41,299 nucleotides of DNA from CAYMRB01 sp964392615 (GTDB lineage: Bacteria; Planctomycetota; UBA8108), in assembly GCA_964392615.1 (NCBI GenBank), contig CAYMRB010000027.1, positions 1-41,299 of the forward strand. Reading direction: 5' to 3'. This document shows positions 33,370 through 40,522 of this stretch, piece by piece; positions within the stretch are counted from its first letter, which is position 1, and each line of letters begins with the position of its first letter. The notes beneath the pieces were generated by a model that made no database searches, was not told where the DNA came from, and worked only from the letters and a program-made list of their open reading frames with translations. Made by a program: the position numbers and the translations under genes.

Positions 33370-34820
33370 GATTCGTTCTCCTCCGCGGGGTCGATATCGT
33401 CGGAAGATTCGCCTTCGGAGGGCTCGTGAAGAGAGGGGGGGACGCGGCCTGCGCTACCTCTGTCCTCCGACGGGAAGAGGCTGAGCGGCGTTCCGACGGC
33501 GAGCTCGAGCGTTCGCCAGGCGTCGTGGACGAGGAGCTCGGCCTCGACGACCTCGACCAGGATCTGCCGGTAGCTCCGCTCCGCGTGGAGGAGGCGTAGC
33601 GCGTCTCCGGACCCGGCCTCGAGGGAGCTTCGCGCGAGACCGATGCTGCTCGTCGCCTGAGCGAGCACGGTGTCCCGCAGCAGCCGGTATCTCCGCGTCG
33701 CGACGAGGAGGTGGCGGTGGGCGCGCTCGACCTCGATCAACGCGCGCTGTGCGGCGGCCTCGTAGCGTACGCGGCTTTCCTCCCGTCGCGCCTCGGCCGT
33801 GGCAATCGCCTGCTGGTTGCGATCGAAAAGCGGCAGCTCGATACCGAGAGTCAGGCCGACGACGGTTTTTCGGTCGCCGGTCTCGCCACCGATCGAGGGG
33901 CCGATCTGCAGATCCGGATACTGCTTCGCGATCTCGAGGCGCAGCGCCGCCTCGCTCTCCTCGTAGCGAGCTCGCTGCCGTCCGAGCTCGGCGTGGTGAA
34001 CGACGAGAGCTGCCTTGGCTTCGTCGAGCGCCGGAATCCCTGCGACAGGATCGGGCAACGTCTCGGCCGGGAGCACTCGGAACCGGGACGCGTGGAGGCC
34101 GACGAGGCTGCTGACTCGTGACGCGGCGTCCGACTCCTCGTCCTCGGCATCGAGAACCTCCGCCTCGGCGCGTCCCCTCTCGAGCTGGAAGAGGGCGACG
34201 TCGATCGCGGTGGCCTGCCCGGCGTCGACGAGTCGACGAGCCGAGTCCGCCGAGGTCCGCGCGCCCGCGAGGATTCCCCGGCGCGACTCGAGTCGTCGTC
34301 GGGAAATCACCAGTGCGGCGTAGGCGCGGCGTAGCTCGAGGTAGAGCTCGCGGTGCCGTGCGATTGCATCGACGCGAGCCACTTCGGCCCGGGTCCGGTT
34401 CAGCTCGTCGTTGCGTTTCAGTCGTCCGCCGAGAGGGATCGTGATGCCGAGCGCGCCGAAGGGCACGACACGGTTCGTCGTCACGTCGCTACCGAAGCCG
34501 TATTCCGGTCCGACCTCGAGACTCGGGTTCGGGATCGGGGTGTCGATCGACGCGACCGCGAGCGCCGTCTCGTAGGCGGCAACCGCCTCGCGCACGCCCG
34601 GCCCGTGCTCGAGCATCCAGAGCGATGCTTCGCGCAGCGTGATCCCCCTCGCATCGTCGCCACGATCACGACCGGGCCACGAGCGCAGCGAGTCCTCCAC
34701 ATCGCGGAGGACGGTCACGGGGTCGAGCGGCTTCTCCTCGAAGCTACGACAGCCAACGGGCGGAACGACGACGAGAAGGAACGGAAGGGCACAGGCCAGC
34801 GATCTGCGCGGTGGGTGCAT
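33366..34820 (-). CDS. TolC-family outer-membrane efflux lipoprotein (484 aa)
   Basis: Outer-membrane channel of the tripartite pump. The start at 34820 has AGGAG about 8 nt upstream and gives a lipoprotein leader with lipobox PVGC (C24). The protein has the OEP repeat pattern: ITLREASLWMLEHGPGVREA, NPSLEVGPEYGFG, ITIPLGGRLKR, ARHRELYLELRRAYAALV in the first half, and the same layout (YPDLQIGPSIGG, GIELPLFDRNQQAIATAEAR) in the second. Long Arg/Glu-rich helices form the periplasmic barrel. The C-terminal tail is very acidic and Ser-rich (EGESSDDIDPAEENES). Its stop overlaps the MFP start. Confidence 0.92.
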   Translation of the reverse strand: MHPPRRSLACALPFLLVVVPPVGCRSFEEKPLDPVTVLRDVEDSLRSWPGRDRGDDARGITLREASLWMLEHGPGVREAVAAYETALAVASIDTPIPNPSLEVGPEYGFGSDVTTNRVVPFGALGITIPLGGRLKRNDELNRTRAEVARVDAIARHRELYLELRRAYAALVISRRRLESRRGILAGARTSADSARRLVDAGQATAIDVALFQLERGRAEAEVLDAEDEESDAASRVSSLVGLHASRFRVLPAETLPDPVAGIPALDEAKAALVVHHAELGRQRARYEESEAALRLEIAKQYPDLQIGPSIGGETGDRKTVVGLTLGIELPLFDRNQQAIATAEARREESRVRYEAAAQRALIEVERAHRHLLVATRRYRLLRDTVLAQATSSIGLARSSLEAGSGDALRLLHAERSYRQILVEVVEAELLVHDAWRTLELAVGTPLSLFPSEDRGSAGRVPPSLHEPSEGESSDDIDPAEENES

Positions 34821-34859
34821 CGCGCAAGGCTCCTGAGTTCGGGTTCGGGATGCGCACGA

Positions 34860-34905
34860 GTGCCCACGAGCGGGCACCTGAACGGGAACGCTGGTGTCGC
34901 GTTCC
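34860..34905 (-). promoter_or_regulatory. Two tandem hairpins between the Cys-rich gene and the pump genes
   Basis: Inverted repeats GTGCCC (34860-34865) / GGGCAC (34872-34877) and GGAACGC (34885-34891) / GCGTTCC (34899-34905, 7-nt loop), both perfect. They fill the gap between the Cys-rich gene stop (34923) and the OMF start (34820). There is no T-run. They may act as attenuator, partial terminator or RNA-processing site setting the ratio of first gene to pump. Confidence 0.5.
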
Positions 34906-34922
34906 TAGGAGAAACCCGAAGA

Positions 34923-35390
34923 TCAGGACAGGAGCGGGATGTCGGAGCCGAAGAAGGGGAGATGCTTCCCGGGCCCCGGAGGGTCTCCGGACTGCCCAGA
35001 GATTCCGAACGGCGGGAGGAGCGCGTCCTCGAGGAGGCCGGCGCCCCTGCGAATCGAAAGGCCCGTCAGCGTGGTGGGCACCCAGACTGCGGCCACCGCA
35101 CTCCGATCTCGACCGAGGCGGATGGACCCGAGCGCCTCGCACGGATCCCCTTCGCAACCGTCGTGAGAGCAACCGCTCTCCGGGTGTTCATGATCGCTGC
35201 AGGGCGATGGCTTGCACTCGGCATGGCAGGCCGCTGCGTCGAGCTCGGAGTGATCGCACGAGCAGCTCTCGTGCGTGACCGCGTGAGTCTCTCGACAGTC
35301 GCAATCGTGAAGGAGGACGCCCGCGGTGCAGAGAATCGGCCCCAGGAGGAGGCAAGCTGCACTGAGCAGGGCGATTGGTAGCTTGAGCAT
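34923..35390 (-). CDS. Exported Cys/His-rich protein, first gene of the efflux operon (155 aa)
   Basis: No family recognised. A signal peptide (MLKLPIALLSAACLLLGPI) leads into a ~65-residue segment packed with metal-ligand residues: HDCDC, ESCSCDH, ACHAECKPSPCSDHEH, SGCSHDGCEGDPC. This is unlike any catalytic domain and suggests a metal-binding or metal-sensing exoprotein. The C-terminal ~70 residues (TTLTGLSIRRGAGLLEDALLPPFG and beyond) have lower complexity. It precedes the OMF gene by 102 bp with two hairpins between. There is no SD, and the promoter lies so close that translation is probably from a leaderless mRNA. Expression with the pump is inferred from layout. Confidence 0.75.
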   Translation of the reverse strand: MLKLPIALLSAACLLLGPILCTAGVLLHDCDCRETHAVTHESCSCDHSELDAAACHAECKPSPCSDHEHPESGCSHDGCEGDPCEALGSIRLGRDRSAVAAVWVPTTLTGLSIRRGAGLLEDALLPPFGISGQSGDPPGPGKHLPFFGSDIPLLS

Positions 35391-35398
35391 CGGATCGA

Positions 35399-35427
35399 TG
35401 AATACCCGGTCGAATCGGGATTGGCAA
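35399..35427 (-). promoter_or_regulatory. Promoter of the metal-efflux operon with an internal dyad
   Basis: Read on the minus strand: TTGCCA (35427-35422), a 17-bp spacer, TATTCA (35404-35399). The expected start of transcription is near 35392, at or within two or three bases of the ATG at 35390. The spacer contains CCCG (35405-35408) and CGGG (35416-35419), a small inverted repeat where a repressor could sit. Confidence 0.6.
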
Positions 35428-35731
35428 CCGCGAAGCGGCCCTAGGCGGCTCCGTCGGGGCGCGGGTGCCGGCGGATTACCGCCGGGCGGACGGAGTCGTT
35501 ACGCTTCGCCCACGACCGTGTGGATCGGCGGTGCGGCCTGCGCGCCGCGGCGGAAATCGACACTGGCAGTGTCTGCGTGAACGAGGTTCACTACGCGGTG
35601 CACCTGCCGCACGGCGGGTCAAGCAGAGTGGCGCTGGCAAGGACTGCTCGCGCTACAGCATCGAAGAGTCCCTCACTGAAGCGCGTATCGGTGCTGGTTT
35701 GAGCTCGTAGTAGACGCAGAGGAGTCGCGGA
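35428..35731. other. Divergent intergenic region
   Basis: About 300 bases between the efflux promoter and the aldolase gene. It holds a GC-rich perfect hairpin (CCGGCGG 35468-35474, loop ATTA, CCGCCGG 35479-35485). No convincing gene is seen. The aldolase SD (AGAGGAG) lies at its end. No clear plus-strand promoter was found. Confidence 0.4.
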
Positions 35732-36394
35732 ATGGAGTCGCAGTTTCCCCAGGAGATTCTCGAGCGAATCGAGCGATCGGGTGTGATCGCGGTGCTGGTT
35801 ATCGACGAGGTCGAGCACGGGCCGCCTCTGGCCGAGGCGCTCCTGGCCGGCGGTATCGACGGAATGGAGCTGACGCTGCGCACCGACGCGGCAGTGGGCG
35901 CCTTGCGGGCGGTCTGTCGCGAGGTCCCCGACATGCTCGCCGGGATCGGAACGATCCTGACGCCCGAACAAGTCGACGAGGTGGCCGATGCTGGCGCGGC
36001 GTTCGGTGTGGCTCCGGGCCTGAACCGGCGAGTCGTGGAACGCGCCAAAGCTCTCGGGTTGCCGTTCGCTCCTGGCGTGGCGACGCCGTCCGAAATCGAG
36101 GCGGCGGTCGAGCTCGGCTGCCGCGAGCTGAAGTTCTTTCCTGCCGAACCCAGTGGCGGCATGAAGTATCTGTCGAGCGTGCAGGCCCCGTACGCCCATC
36201 TCGGATTGCGTTTCGTCCCGCTCGGCGGCCTCAACGCGGAGAACATGGGGAGCTACCTGACGAGCCCCGCCGTGCTGGCGATCGGCGGATCCTGGATCGC
36301 TCCGCGCAAGCTCATCCAGCAGGAAGACTGGTCGGCGATCACCGCACGCGCCGCCGAGGCCAGGCGCATCATCGGCGGACTTCGAAAGGAGTGA
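35732..36394 (+). CDS. eda: KDPG/KHG aldolase (220 aa)
   Basis: Class I aldolase that splits 2-keto-3-deoxy-6-phosphogluconate into pyruvate and glyceraldehyde-3-phosphate. Full-length TIM barrel: SGVIAVLVIDEVEHGPPLAEALLAGG, E46 in MELTLRT, LAGIGTILTPEQ, APGLNRRVVERA, PFAPGVATPSEIEAA, and the Schiff-base Lys134 in ELKFFPAEPSGG. C-terminal LGGLNAENMGSYL binds phosphate. An SD (AGAGGAG) lies 7 nt before the ATG. The sugar-kinase gene starts 4 bp after the stop, so the two form an operon for 2-keto-3-deoxy sugar acid breakdown. A variant specificity such as KDPGal is possible. Confidence 0.93.
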   Translation: MESQFPQEILERIERSGVIAVLVIDEVEHGPPLAEALLAGGIDGMELTLRTDAAVGALRAVCREVPDMLAGIGTILTPEQVDEVADAGAAFGVAPGLNRRVVERAKALGLPFAPGVATPSEIEAAVELGCRELKFFPAEPSGGMKYLSSVQAPYAHLGLRFVPLGGLNAENMGSYLTSPAVLAIGGSWIAPRKLIQQEDWSAITARAAEARRIIGGLRKE

Positions 36395-36398
36395 TCGC

Positions 36399-37487
36399 AT
36401 GGGTGCTGTCGTGACCTTCGGCGAGATCATGTGCCGATTGGCGTCGCCGGAGTTTCTTCGCCTGCGCCAGACGCGCGGGCTCGAGGTGACCTACGCCGGC
36501 GCGGAGGCCAGCGTCGCGGCGTCGATCTGCAACTTCGGAGGAGCGGCGCGATACGTCACCGCGCTGCCGAAGCATGCGCTCGCCGAGGCCACGATGGACA
36601 CTCTGCGCGCGGTCGGCATCGACACGCGGTACGTGTTGCGCACCGACGAGGGGCGTCTGGGGCTGTACTTTCTCGAGACCGGCGCGAATCAGCGCCCGAG
36701 CCATGTGATCTACGACCGCGCCGACTCGGCCATCGCCATCACGCCGGCGGACCGGTACGACTGGGGCGGCATCTTCAGCGGAGCGCAGTGGCTGCACCTC
36801 AGCGGTATCACGCCGGCGCTGTCGAAGAACGCGGCCGAAGCCACGCTCGTTGCCGCGAAGAGGGCGAAGGCAGCGGGGGCGACGGTCTCGATCGATTTGA
36901 ACTTCCGCGGCAAGCTGTGGACGTGGGATCCGCCCAAGACGACGCGTGAGCTCGCTCGGGAGACGATGCGGACGATTCTGCCGTTCGTCGATGTCGTGGT
37001 GGCCAACGAGGGCGACTGCGACGACGTGCTCGGCATCAAGGCGGGCGAGACCGACGTGCACGCGGGCGCGCTCGACACGTCGCGCTATCCGGACGTCGCG
37101 CGTCAGGTCGTCGAGCAGTTCCCGAACGTCGGCAAGGTGGCGATCACTCTACGCGAGAGTCTGTCGGCGTCGCACAACAATTGGGGCGCGATGCTCTTCG
37201 ACGGTGCGCTCGACAAGCCCTTCTTCGCACCCTCGAGCGAGGACGGACACTACGAGCCGTACGAGATCAGGAACATCGTCGACCGCGTCGGTGGTGGAGA
37301 CGCGTTCGCGGGCGGGCTGATCTTCTCCCTGACGACACCGGAGCTGAGCGAGCCGCAGACGGCGGTGCGCTATGCCGTCGCCGCCTCGTGCCTGAAGCAC
37401 TCGATCAAGGGCGACTTCAACTACTCCACCCGTAACGAGGTGGAATCCCTCATGGGCGGCTCCGCCTCCGGGCGCGTCGTGCGCTGA
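36399..37487 (+). CDS. kdgK: PfkB-family sugar kinase, probable 2-keto-3-deoxygluconate kinase (362 aa)
   Basis: Phosphorylates KDG to KDPG, the substrate of the adjacent aldolase. The SD AAAGGAG (36385-36391) overlaps the aldolase stop. PfkB features: TFGEIMCRLASPEF at the N-terminus, the glycine-rich substrate site YAGAEASVAASICNFGG, SIDLNFRGKLW, VVANEGDCDDVLG, and the second signature DRVGGGDAFAGGLIF with catalytic Asp301. Longer than the E. coli enzyme (309 aa) because of insertions (for example VHAGALDTSRYPDVARQV). Kinase family is certain. The KDG specificity rests on the aldolase next door. Confidence 0.87.
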   Translation: MGAVVTFGEIMCRLASPEFLRLRQTRGLEVTYAGAEASVAASICNFGGAARYVTALPKHALAEATMDTLRAVGIDTRYVLRTDEGRLGLYFLETGANQRPSHVIYDRADSAIAITPADRYDWGGIFSGAQWLHLSGITPALSKNAAEATLVAAKRAKAAGATVSIDLNFRGKLWTWDPPKTTRELARETMRTILPFVDVVVANEGDCDDVLGIKAGETDVHAGALDTSRYPDVARQVVEQFPNVGKVAITLRESLSASHNNWGAMLFDGALDKPFFAPSSEDGHYEPYEIRNIVDRVGGGDAFAGGLIFSLTTPELSEPQTAVRYAVAASCLKHSIKGDFNYSTRNEVESLMGGSASGRVVR

Positions 37488-37640
37488 TCAGCCATTCCGC
37501 ACTGTGAAGCAGGCTGGTTTCAGGGCAGCAAGGTCATGCGCACGCCGCATCTCGATCTGGAACCACCGCCGCTACGACGAGTACGAGAAGCGACCTGATC
37601 CAGCGCACGCCAAGGCTCCCTGAGCTCGACGCGGCGGTCC

Positions 37641-37656
37641 GCGGCGTTTCCGCCGC
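37641..37656 (+). terminator. Small GC hairpin after the kinase gene
   Basis: GCGGCG (37641-37646), loop TTTC, CGCCGC (37651-37656). It lies between the kinase stop and the promoter of the next gene and could insulate them. No T-run. Confidence 0.3.
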
Positions 37657-37669
37657 CGGCTCGTAGTTG

Positions 37670-37698
37670 TTGAGCGCCGTGCGGCATCCGAGGATACT
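37670..37698 (+). promoter_or_regulatory. Sigma-70-type promoter of the diheme protein gene
   Basis: TTGAGC (37670-37675), a 17-bp spacer, GATACT (37693-37698). The ATG is 43 nt after the -10 box. Good spacing and consensus make this the clearest plus-strand promoter in the window. Confidence 0.55.
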
Positions 37699-37741
37699 GC
37701 GAGAAAGAACCTGTCGCGCACTCCTGGAGTCGAGATTCGCC

Positions 37742-40369
37742 ATGACGCGTTGTCACCCGAACCGATCATGGGCTCTCCCGACACTCGCTCTCTGCGGGGT
37801 CTTGCTGTCCACAGCGGCCATCGGCCGTGAGGCGAGCCCGTCATCCGTGAGCTTCGACTCCGTGGAGAAGGCCGTCCGCTTCCTTCAGGAGGCGTTCGGG
37901 TCGCAGTATCCCCACTCCGAGCGCGTCCTCGCGCGGCTGGCGGCGGCGCGCGGTTGCCGGGATCAGGCGGCCCTTCGGAAGATCCAACGGGAAGCGCTGC
38001 TCGCGCACCCGGCGCTTCGCGGGCGGTCGATTCTGTTCGTCGTGCGACAGCAGTACATCAACGAGCACGGCACCGAGGCCACGATGTTCCAACCGGGGCA
38101 GGTCAACGCCAATCGCTTCCGCGGCGGCGGTGCGATTCGCGTGTTGGATCTCGGCTCGGGGGCGGTTCGAACCTTGGTCGATGTGCGGGAGGGCGTCGCG
38201 CGCGATCCGGAGGTCCACTTCGACGGGCGCAAGATCCTCTTCTCGATGCGTCGGAACGCGGCCGACTCGTACCACCTCTTCGAGGTCGATGCGGCAGGCG
38301 GTGACCCGGTCCAGCTGACGTTCGCGTCGGGCGTGTCCGATATCCAGCCGATCTACCTTCCGGACGACAGCGTCGTGTTCAGCTCGACGCGCGATCCGAA
38401 ATACATCCCGTGTCAGCGTCACCTGATGGCCAATCTGTTCCGGATGAACGGCGATGGCTCGAACATCCGGCAGATCGGTTACAACACGCAGTTCGAGGGG
38501 CGCGCCAGCCTGATGCCGGACGGCCGCCTCCTCTACACGCGTTGGGAGTACGTCGACAAGCACTTCTCGTCGGCGTACGGGCTGTGGACCGTCAACCCCG
38601 ACGGTACCGATCACGCGCTCTACTACGGCAACTACGCCTGGCAGCCCGGCGCCATCGTCGATGCTCGGATCGTCGATGGCACGCACGACTTCGTCGCGGT
38701 CTTCACTGCGGTCCACGAGCTGGGCCGCGGCGCTCTCGTCGTGGCGGATCGCTCGCGCGGGCTCGAAGGCGAGAAGCCCATTCTCCACAGTTGGCCGGCG
38801 GATATCGCGCCGATGATGCGGAACTGGACGACCGAGGCGCGAGTCAGCGGCGCGGAGTACGACAGCTTTCAGCGCGTCCGGGTCAAGTACGAGGACCCGT
38901 TTCCGCTGGGCGAGAACTTCATCCTGTGCTCGCGGCAATTGGCGGCGGGCGGGCGGAGCGGCATCTTCCTCGTCGACGTGTTCGGCAACGAGCTCTTGAT
39001 CCACGACGAGGCGCCAGGATGCTTCGACCCGATGCCGTTGAGCGGGCGTCGTCGCCCACCGACGCGACCGTCGCAGGTCGATCTCGCGCAGCGCACGGGG
39101 ACGTTCTACGTGCGCGACGTGTATGTGGGCGATGACATGGAGCGAGTGCCACGCGGTACGGTGACGCACCTTCGAGTCGTGGAGGCCCCGTCGAAACGGG
39201 CGTGGGTCGCTCACGGCATGGGGGACTGGGCACCTTACGGCAGCGGGGACAGTCACCACCCGGTCGCGCTCAATTGGAACCACTACAACAACAAGCGGAT
39301 CCTCGGGACGGTTCCCGTCGAAGAGGACGGTTCGGCCTACTTCAGCGTGCCGTCCGGGCGCTTCGTCTACTTCCAGCTGCTGGATCGGGACGGCCTCATG
39401 GTCCACTCGATGCGCAGCGGCACGATGCTTCAGCCGGGAGAGCGCAAGGGATGCACCGGCTGTCACGAAGATCGTCTCGACGCCGCTCCCGTGGACACCG
39501 GTCAGGGGCTGGCCATGAGCCGCCCTCCGAGCCCGCTGATTCCGTGGTACGGGCCGGAGCGGGACTTCTGCTATCCGGCCGAGGTGCAGCCCGTTCTCGA
39601 CGAGCACTGCCTCCCGTGCCATGACTACGACGGGGATGGGGAGTCGTTGAACCTCTCCGGCGACAAGGGGTTGGTGTTCAGTCACTCCTACACGAACCTG
39701 ATGCGGCTCAGTCCGGCGGAGTACCGGCGCGAGGAGCATGAGCGCGACGAGGACCTGCCGCTCGTCAGCAGCGTCGGTGCCGGGCCCGTGCGGATCATCC
39801 CTCCGTACAGCTGGGGCGCGTACCGCAGTCGCCTCGTGAGGATCCTGCGCGCAGGGCACTACGGCGTGAAGCTCGACCGCGAGAGCATGGATCGGATCGT
39901 CACGTGGATCGATCTCAACGCACCATACTATCCGTCCCACCGGTCCTATTACGCGAAGAACACGGCGGGCCGGAGTCCGCTCGGGCACCAGGATCTTCTA
40001 GCGCTCGGTCTGCTCGTGCGGAAGCACTCACCGCACGGCGCGGCTCTCGGCTGGGAGCGGGTCAACGAGTACCTCTGCAACCAGATCGGGCAGGTGATGT
40101 CCCGTTCCGGGCCGCCGGTCAACTTCACGCGACCGGAACGCAGCGCCTGCTTGCAGGGCCTCGACGGCACCGCCTGCTATCGCGACGCGTTGGAGCTGAT
40201 CCGCAAGGGACAGCGCCAGCTTCAGGACCACCCGCGATGCGACATGCCGGGCTTCGTCCCGTGTGACGCTCACCAGGAACAGCTCGAGTTCCTGGCGCGT
40301 CGCCAGCAGATCGAGGCGCGCAACCGCGATGCGATCGTCGGCAAGGAAAAGGTCTACGACGGCCGCTGA
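37742..40369 (+). CDS. Secreted PD40-propeller / HZS-alpha-like diheme cytochrome protein (875 aa)
   Basis: The start at 37742 fits the promoter, a TGGAG at 37725-37729 and a signal peptide (ending STAAIG/REAS). Residues ~95-400 form a TolB-like propeller with PD40-type repeats (DPEVHFDGRKILFSMRR, DIQPIYLPDDSVVFSSTRD, GRASLMPDGRLLYTRW, GLWTVNPDGTD). Residues ~500-590 match the middle domain seen in hydrazine-synthase alpha subunits and relatives (KRILGTVPVEEDGSAYFSVP, then QLLDRDG and RSGTMLQPGERKG). Two c-type heme sites follow: C571-x2-C574-H575 and C623-x2-C626-H627. The C-terminus is Arg/Gln-rich. Such proteins are widespread in Planctomycetes that do not perform anammox, so hydrazine synthesis should not be assumed; a redox role in the periplasm is likely. 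Confidence 0.85.
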   Translation: MTRCHPNRSWALPTLALCGVLLSTAAIGREASPSSVSFDSVEKAVRFLQEAFGSQYPHSERVLARLAAARGCRDQAALRKIQREALLAHPALRGRSILFVVRQQYINEHGTEATMFQPGQVNANRFRGGGAIRVLDLGSGAVRTLVDVREGVARDPEVHFDGRKILFSMRRNAADSYHLFEVDAAGGDPVQLTFASGVSDIQPIYLPDDSVVFSSTRDPKYIPCQRHLMANLFRMNGDGSNIRQIGYNTQFEGRASLMPDGRLLYTRWEYVDKHFSSAYGLWTVNPDGTDHALYYGNYAWQPGAIVDARIVDGTHDFVAVFTAVHELGRGALVVADRSRGLEGEKPILHSWPADIAPMMRNWTTEARVSGAEYDSFQRVRVKYEDPFPLGENFILCSRQLAAGGRSGIFLVDVFGNELLIHDEAPGCFDPMPLSGRRRPPTRPSQVDLAQRTGTFYVRDVYVGDDMERVPRGTVTHLRVVEAPSKRAWVAHGMGDWAPYGSGDSHHPVALNWNHYNNKRILGTVPVEEDGSAYFSVPSGRFVYFQLLDRDGLMVHSMRSGTMLQPGERKGCTGCHEDRLDAAPVDTGQGLAMSRPPSPLIPWYGPERDFCYPAEVQPVLDEHCLPCHDYDGDGESLNLSGDKGLVFSHSYTNLMRLSPAEYRREEHERDEDLPLVSSVGAGPVRIIPPYSWGAYRSRLVRILRAGHYGVKLDRESMDRIVTWIDLNAPYYPSHRSYYAKNTAGRSPLGHQDLLALGLLVRKHSPHGAALGWERVNEYLCNQIGQVMSRSGPPVNFTRPERSACLQGLDGTACYRDALELIRKGQRQLQDHPRCDMPGFVPCDAHQEQLEFLARRQQIEARNRDAIVGKEKVYDGR

Positions 40370-40522
40370 CGCCGGTCGGGGGCTCGAGCTGCCGTCAGAC
40401 AGCGCCGTCGAGCTCGATCCGCGAGCGAGCAGGGCGACGAGGATGCCCGTTGACTGTTTCCTCATCGCGCGCCTCCCGTCCTGTCAAGCCGAGTCTGAGG
40501 AGCCGACCAGGTACCTCGGGTT
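40370..40522. other. Short gap between converging genes
   Basis: 153 bp. On the minus strand an ATG at 40465 has GGGAGG 7 nt upstream and begins MRKQSTGILVALLARG, signal-peptide-like, but then runs antisense into the diheme gene. No terminator hairpin with a T-run is seen. Confidence 0.4.

Noticed and set aside
37841..39988. 715-aa minus-strand open frame
   Set aside because: It lies antisense to the diheme gene, is Arg/Val/Ala/Asp-rich with no motif, and reflects GC-rich codon shadowing; the plus-strand gene has clear heme and propeller motifs.
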